A stretch of DNA of 5,275 bases from an uncultured Rhodospirillaceae bacterium (GTDB lineage: Bacteria; Pseudomonadota; Alphaproteobacteria; RF32; CAG-239). How positions within the stretch are numbered: position 1 is the first letter of the stretch; each line of letters opens with the position of its first letter. Location: assembly GCA_900313185.1 (NCBI GenBank), contig OMQI01000164.1, forward strand, positions 1-5,275. Direction: 5' to 3'. Of this stretch, positions 1 to 5,211 are shown in pieces. The notes under the pieces were generated by a model. It was given only the letters and a program-made list of their open reading frames with translations. It had not been told where the DNA came from and made no database searches. The position numbers and the translations under genes were made by a program.

Positions 1-26
1 ATAACACAATAAGCAAATTTTGTCAA
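1..26 (-). promoter_or_regulatory. Probable leftward sigma70-type promoter, cut by window edge
   Basis: On the minus strand a perfect -35 hexamer TTGACA occupies 26 down to 21. It is followed by a 17-bp spacer (20 to 4) and then TAT at 3 to 1, the first half of a -10 box whose rest lies outside the window. Just upstream on the same strand, at about 31-50, are two A-tracts (seen as T-runs on the plus strand) that resemble an UP element. The perfect -35, ideal spacing and A-tracts together suggest a strong promoter firing away from lpxI towards a gene left of the window. The missing half of the -10 box limits certainty. Confidence 0.5.
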
Positions 27-56
27 TATACTTTTTTACTTTTTTTGAAAAAAATC

Positions 57-84
57 TTGTATTTATGTGCATATTTGTTAAAAT
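57..84 (+). promoter_or_regulatory. Candidate promoter of the lpxI-lpxB-comEC operon
   Basis: A TAAAAT hexamer at 79-84 matches the -10 consensus at five of six positions. TTGTAT at 57-62 is a weak -35 with a 16-bp spacer. Transcription would start near 90, giving a short leader before the lpxI start. The surrounding sequence is very AT-rich, so chance matches are easy. The main support is position, because no coding sequence is evident between the window start and lpxI and the operon needs a promoter somewhere. Confidence 0.3.
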
Positions 85-105
85 CAGGGCAATTTCAACG
101 TTGAG

Positions 106-954
106 ATGATTAAAATTATGAATACAAATAACAAAAAATTAGGCATAATTGCCGGTGGCGGAACTCTACCGCAAACACTCATTAACCATTGCCTGCAAAA
201 TAAACGTGACTTTTTTGTATTGGCTGTTGAAAATAATGCCGACAAAGCTATTTTTACCCCTGACATTCCGCACAAATGGATAAGAATCGGCCAAGCCGGT
301 ACCGGCTTTAAGCTTATGCATGAACAAAATGTGCAGGAAATTGTTATGATAGGGACGATTCGCCGCCCTACTCTTTCCGATTTGGTACCTGATTTGCGTA
401 CCACGGCTTTTTTTGCCAAAATCGGCTTAAAATCAGTCGGAGATGACGGAATTTTACGTGCTTTAATTAAAGAAATAGAATCCGAAAATATGCGAGTTGT
501 CGGTATCCACGAAGTTATGCCTGATTTGTTGGTAAAATCCGGAAATTTAACCAAACACAAACCGGATAAACAAGCGCTTGCCGATATTAAACGGGGAGTT
601 GAGGTCGCCAGAGAACTCGGCAAACTTGATGTCGGCCAAGCAGTGATTGTGCAACAGGGTTTGGTTTTAGGCGTGGAAGGTATTGAAGGAACCGATAAGT
701 TAATTGAACGCTGCGGCACATACCAACGCAAGGGTGTCGGCGGGGTATTGGTAAAATTACGCAAACCGCAACAAGATATGCGTATAGATTTGCCTACCAT
801 TGGCACCAGAACCATAGAAAACCTGCATTCTGCCGGTATGCGGGGTATTGCTATTCACGCCGGAAATGCTTTAATTGCCGACGAAAAAAATGTTATTGCC
901 TTGGCGGATAAATACAATATGTTTATTTGCGGAATTGAACCGGAGGGAGAATAA
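106..954 (+). CDS. lpxI: UDP-2,3-diacylglucosamine pyrophosphatase LpxI
   Basis: LpxI hydrolyses UDP-2,3-diacylglucosamine to lipid X (2,3-diacylglucosamine 1-phosphate) and UMP, at the cytoplasmic side of the inner membrane in lipid A synthesis. It replaces the unrelated LpxH of many other Gram-negatives. The 282-residue product has the family's usual length. It opens with the glycine-rich LGIIAGGGTLP (residues 12-22). It carries IGTIRRPT (about 83-90), a central LDVGQAVIVQQGLVLGVEGIEGTD block, and the C-terminal RIDLPTIG signature. The Asp there (residue 228) appears to match the catalytic Asp (D225) I recall for Caulobacter LpxI. The start is uncertain: ATG 106 has GAG directly abutting it, while in-frame ATG 118 has the same GAG about 12 bases upstream and would give 278 residues. 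The stop overlaps the lpxB start by one base. The lpxI-lpxB order is the known alphaproteobacterial arrangement, but no lpxA lies immediately upstream. Confidence 0.95.
   Translation: MIKIMNTNNKKLGIIAGGGTLPQTLINHCLQNKRDFFVLAVENNADKAIFTPDIPHKWIRIGQAGTGFKLMHEQNVQEIVMIGTIRRPTLSDLVPDLRTTAFFAKIGLKSVGDDGILRALIKEIESENMRVVGIHEVMPDLLVKSGNLTKHKPDKQALADIKRGVEVARELGKLDVGQAVIVQQGLVLGVEGIEGTDKLIERCGTYQRKGVGGVLVKLRKPQQDMRIDLPTIGTRTIENLHSAGMRGIAIHAGNALIADEKNVIALADKYNMFICGIEPEGE
942..946 (+). promoter_or_regulatory. Shine-Dalgarno site of lpxB
   Basis: GGAGG lies within the last codons of lpxI, seven bases before the lpxB ATG at 954. It is the strongest ribosome binding site in the window and fixes the lpxB start. 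With the TAATG stop-start overlap, it allows both re-initiation and independent loading of ribosomes on lpxB. Confidence 0.85.
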
Positions 955-2108
955 TGAAGTATTATCTGATTGCGGGAGAACCTTCCGGCGACGCTCTGGG
1001 CGCTCGTCTGATGGAAGCCATAAAAAGAAACGATAAACAAGCGCAATTTTTCGGTTTGGGCGGTGACAGTATGCAAGCTCAAGGGCTGAAATCACTGTTT
1101 AATATCACTGAATTGGCTGTAATGGGGTTGGCAGAAGTGATTCCGAGTATTCCTCGTATTTTAGAACGTATTAAGCAAACGATAAGCGACATTCAAAACA
1201 CCAATCCGGATGTAATTATAACCATCGACAGTTGGAGCTTTTGCGCACGAATTCATAAAAAAATCCGCAAGCTTAAACTGGGAATTCCGCAAGTGCACTA
1301 TGTAGCGCCGCAAGTATGGGCTTGGAAGAAAAAGCGTGCCCGCACAATGTATAAGTATATTGACTTATTGCTCACTTTGTTTCCGCACGAGCCAAAGTAT
1401 TTCACGCCATATAATCTTGACGCCGTATTTGTCGGACATCCGGTGATTGAAAGCGCAATCGTAAATGGCAAAAACAAGGGAGAGTTCCGTAAAAAACACA
1501 AAATCAAAGATGAGCAAAAGCTTATGTTGGTTCTCCCCGGCTCTCGCCACAATGAAGTAGAACGTTTGCTTCCTGATTTTTTGGAAGTAGTAAAAAAGAT
1601 GCAAGACAAACATCCGGAATTTGTGTATGTAATTCCGACTGTCAGTACTGTCGCCGAAAAGGTCAAGAAAATGGTTGCCGCTTCCGGCTTGCCTATAGAA
1701 GTTGTAGAAGGCGAACAAGAACGTCACAATGCTTTTCAGGATGCCGACGTAGCAATTGCCGCTTCCGGCACGGTGGCTCTTGAATTGGCAATCGTGGGAG
1801 TTCCGCATATTATTGCTTACAAAGTACCTAAACTGACCGAATGGATTGCCCGACACTTTATCCATATCCAGTTCGTAAACCTAACCAATATTTTACTAGG
1901 GCGTGAAATTGTGCCTGAATTGTTGCAAGAATCCTGCAATCCTGCCAATATTATGGCTTATATTGAGCAATTTTTAAACAAGCAATCATTATACAGTCGG
2001 CAAATGGAAGGTTTTGAGAAATTGCGGCAAAAATTGGGAATGTGTGAACAAACTCCGAGCGACAATGCGTGCAAAGCCATTATGGAGCTGATAGCCAAAC
2101 AAAAATGA
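954..2108 (+). CDS. lpxB: Lipid-A-disaccharide synthase LpxB
   Basis: LpxB is a GT19 glycosyltransferase. It condenses lipid X with UDP-2,3-diacylglucosamine to form the beta-1,6-linked lipid A disaccharide phosphate and UDP, acting as a peripheral protein on the inner membrane. The 384-residue product is full length (E. coli 382). It starts with the expected YLIAGEPSGDALGARL, followed by GLGGDSMQAQG and ELAVMGLAEVIP. Then come HYVAPQVWAWKKKRA, FVGHPV, the LPGSR nucleotide-sugar loop (R198), ASGTVALELA (271-280) and a C-terminal NLLGRE-like NILLGREIVPELLQE block. The Asp of the ITID segment (D92) matches the essential D98 of E. coli, but the usual following PDF or PGF is WSF here. Translation starts at an ATG overlapping the lpxI stop, behind GGAGG. 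Its substrate lipid X is the product of the preceding gene, so the two are functionally as well as genetically linked. The stop overlaps the next ATG by four bases. Confidence 0.97.
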   Translation: MKYYLIAGEPSGDALGARLMEAIKRNDKQAQFFGLGGDSMQAQGLKSLFNITELAVMGLAEVIPSIPRILERIKQTISDIQNTNPDVIITIDSWSFCARIHKKIRKLKLGIPQVHYVAPQVWAWKKKRARTMYKYIDLLLTLFPHEPKYFTPYNLDAVFVGHPVIESAIVNGKNKGEFRKKHKIKDEQKLMLVLPGSRHNEVERLLPDFLEVVKKMQDKHPEFVYVIPTVSTVAEKVKKMVAASGLPIEVVEGEQERHNAFQDADVAIAASGTVALELAIVGVPHIIAYKVPKLTEWIARHFIHIQFVNLTNILLGREIVPELLQESCNPANIMAYIEQFLNKQSLYSRQMEGFEKLRQKLGMCEQTPSDNACKAIMELIAKQK

Positions 2109-4135
2109 AAAAACTGTGGCAAAAATTCAGCAAAACAATATCCGACAATTTTTTTGCCGAAGAATTTCGCTTGCTTGCCTGCATTCCTTTTTTATTTGCT
2201 TTGGGAATTGCCGCATATTTTGCCTTGCCCCAAGAACCGTCCGTATGGGTGAGCGTTGGCATTCTTGAGTTGTGGTTGCTACTGTTTTACCTGTGCCGTT
2301 ACAAAAATTTGCACTACTTTTTCATCGGCGGATTAATTATAATCTGCGGATTTTTGAACATTCAGGCTCATACCATTTATCAAGAAAAATATATCGAAAA
2401 AATCCAAGCACGGGAACTCACCTATTTACGTGGTAAAATCAAGGATATTTCACTTTCTGGCAAAGGAAAATTTCGCTTAATGCTGTCTGATGCCGCCGAT
2501 TATGATAACCAACTCAAAGGAAATTTTCGCATTACGTTAAACTCGGAAAATCCGGAAATTGCCATAGGCAAATGTGTTGAAATGGCCGCAACGCTTTTCC
2601 CCAATCGGCAGTTACCGATATTAAACGGCTTCAAATTGGATAGAAAATACTTTTATGAAGACTTAAGTGCCATAGGCTATGCCAACAGTGAAACATTCAT
2701 TATTGATTGCCCGCAAAAAGAAAGTAACGGTTTTATATCTTCAATAAATATGATACGGCAACAAATAATCGCTTACATCGGAAAGATTTTACCGTCAAAT
2801 CAAGCCGGTATTGCCGATGCATTGCTTGTCGGTGAAAAAACTCATATATCCCCGCAAATTACCGATAACTACCGTAATTCCGGTTTAGCGCATTTCCTAT
2901 CGGTATCAGGTCTGCATTTAGGCGCCATCGCCGCTTTGGTATTCTTTTTGATAAGATTGCTTATCTCTTTATTCCCGACATTAGCATTAAGAACAGATTC
3001 GAAAAAAATCGCCGCCGTAATTGCCATTATATTCAGCGGTTTATATCTTTTGATGTCAGGAATGGCTATTCCTGCTCAACGTGCTTTTATTATGACTACG
3101 GTAGTTTTGGTCGGAATAATATTCAATCGACAAGCAATTTCCATGCGAATGGTTAATTTTGCCGCTCTGGTAATATTGATAATAGAACCGCAAACCTTAG
3201 TTTCGGTAAGTTTTCAAATGTCATTTGCCGCAGTCTACGCATTGGTGGCTTTTTACGAAACTTATGCGGTAGAATTATCCCGTTTTGCCCCTAAACATAA
3301 TTTTGTGCTGAAAATATTATGGTATTTAGCCAACTTGGTCTTAGCCGATTTTATCGCCAGTTTGGCAACGCTTCCGTTTGCGCTGTATCATTTTCATCGT
3401 GTGGCGGTTTACACCAGTCTGGGAAATTTACTCGCCGGACCGTTAATCGGCCTTTGGATTATGCCGGCAGTGCTTATCTGCTTAATGACATTGCCTCTGC
3501 ATTTAGCTTTTTATCCGCTAAAAGTTTTAGGAACAGGTATTGAAATAATTAACAACATCACCGATTATGTATCGCATCTTCCGTATAGTGTTTGGTGTGA
3601 TAGTATACCTTTTATCGGAATGATTTTAATTGTCTGCGGTGCATATTGGCTGTGCATTTGGCAACAGCCTTGGCGAAGCTGGGGAATTTTACTCGTTATT
3701 ATCGGAGCTTTGAGCATTTTTCTGCCTCGTCCGATGCCGGATATGGTATTTTCAGACAATCTGACGGATATAGCCATCCGTGATAACCGTAACAATCTGG
3801 TATGGTTACCGTATAAACGCAATGCTTGGCTGCAAAATATATGGAAAGAAAATTTGAACCTTACGGAAATGAGCGAAAAACAGAAAAAACAATTCAAACA
3901 ATCCCTGAAAGGCGATGAAAAACAAAAAATTGACGATATTGATTTAATCTGTGACAATAAAACATGTGTTTATAAAAGCAAGATAGAATTTACGCCGAAC
4001 AAATTATTGAAAATTGAGGGCATTGATGCGGATACTTCAAACGGTGGTTATATTTATTTAAACGATAAGGTAAAGATTAAACCTTTTAACACTGGCAAAA
4101 ATTGCCGTCCGTGGCAAAATTGTTATAAAAATTGA
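2105..4135 (+). CDS. comEC: ComEC/Rec2-family competence membrane protein
   Basis: ComEC is the inner-membrane channel that carries single-stranded DNA into the cytoplasm in natural transformation. The 676-residue product has the family layout. Three hydrophobic segments (about 22-41, 47-64 and 70-86) precede a soluble stretch of the DUF4131 type (about 90-210). The Competence membrane domain follows, with LSVSGLHLG (S268-G273), MSGMAIPAQRAF (from 317) and the FQMSFAAVYALVAFYE segment, then several more helices to about 540. The hydrophilic tail (about 550-676) has two cysteine pairs (C616/C621, C667/C673) and no histidine, so there is no HxHxDH metallo-beta-lactamase domain as in Bacillus ComEC. 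Short tails like this are what I know from alphaproteobacterial homologues. ATG 2105 is preferred over an upstream in-frame GTG at 2069 because it forms an ATGA overlap with the lpxB stop, implying translational coupling. The nearest SD-like GGAG (2084-2087) is too far away to act well. The family assignment is firm; active DNA uptake is not shown. Confidence 0.9.
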   Translation: MKKLWQKFSKTISDNFFAEEFRLLACIPFLFALGIAAYFALPQEPSVWVSVGILELWLLLFYLCRYKNLHYFFIGGLIIICGFLNIQAHTIYQEKYIEKIQARELTYLRGKIKDISLSGKGKFRLMLSDAADYDNQLKGNFRITLNSENPEIAIGKCVEMAATLFPNRQLPILNGFKLDRKYFYEDLSAIGYANSETFIIDCPQKESNGFISSINMIRQQIIAYIGKILPSNQAGIADALLVGEKTHISPQITDNYRNSGLAHFLSVSGLHLGAIAALVFFLIRLLISLFPTLALRTDSKKIAAVIAIIFSGLYLLMSGMAIPAQRAFIMTTVVLVGIIFNRQAISMRMVNFAALVILIIEPQTLVSVSFQMSFAAVYALVAFYETYAVELSRFAPKHNFVLKILWYLANLVLADFIASLATLPFALYHFHRVAVYTSLGNLLAGPLIGLWIMPAVLICLMTLPLHLAFYPLKVLGTGIEIINNITDYVSHLPYSVWCDSIPFIGMILIVCGAYWLCIWQQPWRSWGILLVIIGALSIFLPRPMPDMVFSDNLTDIAIRDNRNNLVWLPYKRNAWLQNIWKENLNLTEMSEKQKKQFKQSLKGDEKQKIDDIDLICDNKTCVYKSKIEFTPNKLLKIEGIDADTSNGGYIYLNDKVKIKPFNTGKNCRPWQNCYKN

Positions 4136-4154
4136 AAATTGCGAATATTATACT

Positions 4155-4182
4155 TGCCAAATACCTTTTTTTAACATAGTAT
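4155..4182 (+). promoter_or_regulatory. Candidate promoter for tRNA-Gly
   Basis: TTGCCA at 4155-4160 matches the -35 consensus at five of six positions. TAGTAT at 4177-4182 matches the -10 at four of six, with a 16-bp spacer. The predicted start near 4189 would leave a short 5' leader before the mature tRNA at 4198, as is usual. It sits in the only non-coding gap between comEC and the tRNA. No terminator hairpin for the comEC operon is visible in that gap, so read-through into the tRNA is also possible. Confidence 0.45.
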
Positions 4183-4197
4183 TTCTTCTACCATGAT

Positions 4198-4271
4198 GCG
4201 GATGTAATTCAATGGTAGAATAGAAGCTTCCCAAGCTTATAACGGGGGTTCGATTCCCCTCATCCGCTCCA
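4198..4271 (+). tRNA. tRNA-Gly (anticodon CCC)
   Basis: The 74-nt sequence folds as a standard cloverleaf. The acceptor GCGGATG pairs with CATCCGC, with discriminator T and an encoded CCA. The D-stem is ATTC/GAAT with loop AATGGTA. The anticodon loop TTCCCAA places CCC at 4230-4232. The variable loop is TAAC, and the T-arm is GGGGG/CCCCT with loop TTCGATT. The closest remembered relative is E. coli glycine tRNA CCC (glyU), which has the same D-loop and anticodon loop. The top of the anticodon stem has a G-A mismatch (position 27 against 43), a mild oddity. The tRNA reads GGG codons; a UCC glycine tRNA can usually also read them, so this gene may be partly dispensable. Its 3' end is duplicated 200 bp downstream. 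Confidence 0.96.
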
Positions 4272-4298
4272 ATTCAACCGTCGTAAGACGGTGTTTTT
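4250..4298 (+). repeat. 49-bp direct repeat, copy 1 (tRNA 3' end plus terminator)
   Basis: This segment is identical over 49 bp to 4450-4498, an offset of exactly 200 bp. It starts in the T-loop of tRNA-Gly (second T), runs through the acceptor 3' strand and CCA, and ends at the last T of the terminator. Bases just outside differ (T against A on the left, AA against GT on the right). Direct repeats starting in the T-loop are typical of att sites left by tyrosine-recombinase elements, a family of sites this resembles. No integrase gene is present here. Confidence 0.9.
4277..4298 (+). terminator. Rho-independent terminator of tRNA-Gly (first copy)
   Basis: A perfect 6-bp stem, ACCGTC (4277-4282) with GACGGT (4287-4292), closes a GTAA loop. 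It is followed by G and five T (4294-4298). It begins five bases after the tRNA CCA. A further 9-bp inverted match (GCTCCAATT at 4266-4274 with AATTGGAGC at 4299-4307) encloses it and could lengthen the hairpin in read-through RNA. Confidence 0.85.
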
Positions 4299-4449
4299 AA
4301 TTGGAGCAAAAAAATGGCTTGAATCGAACCCCCGAGAGGGCGCGAACGTATGGTTGAACGCTTTAATGCGTGAAACCTGTGAGCGGTGTAGTTTTCTTAG
4401 TGAAAAAACAAACGACAGCGATGGTTTTGAGCTTAGAAAACAAACTAAA
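4299..4449. mobile_element. 151-bp spacer of a putative tRNA-targeted mini-insertion
   Basis: This stretch lies between the two 49-bp direct repeats; with one repeat it makes a 200-bp unit. It starts with AATTGGAGC (4299-4307), an inverted copy of the tRNA end at 4266-4274. GAATCGAACCCCCG (4321-4334) follows, a perfect inverted copy of the T-arm at 4243-4256. The inverted tRNA 3' end is thus present but with unrelated sequence in its middle. Further on there is a short hairpin (ACGC/GCGT at about 4357-4370) and two AT-rich half-similar segments (4383-4417 and 4418-4449). No credible gene is seen. It may be a mobile repeat, a deletion scar of an integrated island, or a local duplication. Confidence 0.5.
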
Positions 4450-4498
4450 TCGATTCCCCTCATCCGCTCCAATTCAACCGTCGTAAGACGGTGTTTTT
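4450..4498 (+). repeat. 49-bp direct repeat, copy 2 (tRNA 3' end and terminator)
   Basis: This is a perfect second copy of the tRNA-Gly 3' end from the T-loop, including CCA and the terminator hairpin. The 5' part of the tRNA is absent: the bases to the left cannot form the T-stem or any other arm. It is therefore not a second tRNA gene but a fragment, as expected for the distal att site of an insertion into the tRNA 3' end. Confidence 0.9.
4477..4498 (+). terminator. Rho-independent terminator (second copy)
   Basis: This is the same ACCGTC-GTAA-GACGGT stem-loop and five-T tail as the first terminator, carried in the repeat. It lies 38 bases before the start codon of the HAD gene. It should insulate that gene from tRNA read-through, so the HAD gene probably has its own promoter or a low transcript level. 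Confidence 0.75.
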
Positions 4499-4499
4499 G

Positions 4500-4505
4500 T
4501 ATAAA
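4500..4505 (+). promoter_or_regulatory. Weak candidate -10 box for the HAD gene
   Basis: TATAAA immediately follows the second terminator T-run and lies 31 bases before the ATG at 4537. No good -35 is found at the right distance; the -35 region would fall inside the duplicated terminator. It is listed only because the terminator upstream implies that a promoter is needed in this short gap. Confidence 0.22.
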
Positions 4506-4525
4506 GAATGAGAGAAGTTTAATAC

Positions 4526-4530
4526 AAGGA
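4526..4530 (+). promoter_or_regulatory. Shine-Dalgarno site of the HAD gene
   Basis: AAGGA ends six bases before ATG 4537. This supports that start and marks the gene as independently translated. Confidence 0.75.
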
Positions 4531-4536
4531 TAATAT

Positions 4537-5211
4537 ATGAAAAAGTTAATTATCTGGGATTTTGACGGGGTCATAGCCGATAGTGAAAAGTTATGGGTTT
4601 CCGTATGGTTGGAAACTTTGGAAAAAGAAAAAAGCATTACCCTTACTGATGAAGAAAAATTAAGTTTACTTATTGGTATCGCCGACAGGGAAAAAAAGAT
4701 AAATTTAGAAAGATATTTTCCCAATTTAGTTTTAGATGAAGATTTTATGCAAAAAATTGATGCCGGAGAAATATATAAAGGAACGTATTTTATGCAACCT
4801 ATTGATGGAGTTGAGGAGGTTATGTCTGATAATCGCTTTGCACATTGCATTGCAACAGGTGCTACTAAAGAACAGCACTCTTGGAAAATGACACAATTTA
4901 AGTGGATTGAAAAATATATGTCTCCTGATGACTATTTTACGGTAGATATGGTTAAGTGTGGTAAACCGGCACCGGATTTATTCTTATTGGCTGCCGAGAG
5001 CAAACAATATAAGCCGGAGGAATGCTTGGTAATCGGCGACAGTTTAAACGATTTTAACGCTGCAAACGCCGCCGGTATGAAAAGCATTGCCTTTGTGGGA
5101 GCGGAAGGAAATGACACACCTGAATACCGCAAAAAATGCCAAGCTACTGGTGTTTTAGGTATCTGCTCAACAATGCAGGAAGTAAAGGAACTACTCGGCA
5201 ATTTTGTTTAG
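4537..5211 (+). CDS. HAD-superfamily hydrolase (beta-phosphoglucomutase-like subfamily)
   Basis: This is a cytoplasmic HAD enzyme, probably a phosphatase on a small phosphorylated metabolite or a sugar phosphomutase; the substrate cannot be told from sequence. The 224-residue length is normal for subfamily IA. All four motifs are present. Motif I is DFDGVIADSE, with nucleophile D8 and acid/base D10. Motif II is ATGAT (T107). Motif III is Lys K143 in GKPAPDLF. Motif IV is VIGDSLND, with metal-binding D168 and D172. Residues about 17-90, lying between motifs I and II, would form the helical C1 cap. The ATG is backed by AAGGA six bases upstream. The gene is separated from comEC by the tRNA and two terminators, so it is not part of the lpx operon. 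Its last 21 bases overlap a probable convergent gene. Catalytic residues look intact, so it should be active. Confidence 0.9.
   Translation: MKKLIIWDFDGVIADSEKLWVSVWLETLEKEKSITLTDEEKLSLLIGIADREKKINLERYFPNLVLDEDFMQKIDAGEIYKGTYFMQPIDGVEEVMSDNRFAHCIATGATKEQHSWKMTQFKWIEKYMSPDDYFTVDMVKCGKPAPDLFLLAAESKQYKPEECLVIGDSLNDFNAANAAGMKSIAFVGAEGNDTPEYRKKCQATGVLGICSTMQEVKELLGNFV

Noticed and set aside
35..60. T-run/A-run inverted repeat as a terminator
   Set aside because: The pairing is A-T only with almost no loop, so it would not be a stable hairpin. A-tract promoter DNA explains it better.
3..104. An open rightward frame before lpxI that could be the end of an upstream gene
   Set aside because: The product is a run of Leu, Phe, Lys and Tyr from AT-rich DNA, and it overlaps a likely divergent promoter. 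It looks like non-coding sequence.
84..815. A 243-codon leftward open frame opposite lpxI
   Set aside because: It lies antisense to a well-recognised lpxI, has a low-complexity Ser/Pro/Thr-rich product typical of a reverse-strand shadow, and shows no recognisable domain.
4136..4172. Terminator for the comEC operon at the T-run 4166-4172
   Set aside because: No GC-containing stem precedes the T-run.
4450..4471. A second tRNA gene
   Set aside because: Only the 3' portion from the T-loop is present. The upstream bases give no T-stem, anticodon or D-arm, so it is a fragment.
4198..4498. A split or permuted tmRNA, suggested by a tRNA-like 3' end after a structured spacer
   Set aside because: The acceptor lacks the alanine-type G-U pair expected of tmRNA, no tag reading frame was seen, and the 3' end is an exact copy of the adjacent glycine tRNA.
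4291..4533. An 80-codon rightward open frame spanning the spacer and the second repeat
   Set aside because: It starts with GTG inside the terminator hairpin and lacks a ribosome binding site. Its C-terminal half is simply the tRNA 3' end and terminator translated. It would be worth reconsidering only if conserved copies showed coding-type substitutions.
4260..4850. A 196-codon leftward open frame across the repeat unit and the start of the HAD gene
   Set aside because: It is antisense to the HAD coding sequence and runs through terminators and a tRNA fragment. The product is Ser/Phe-rich without a domain.
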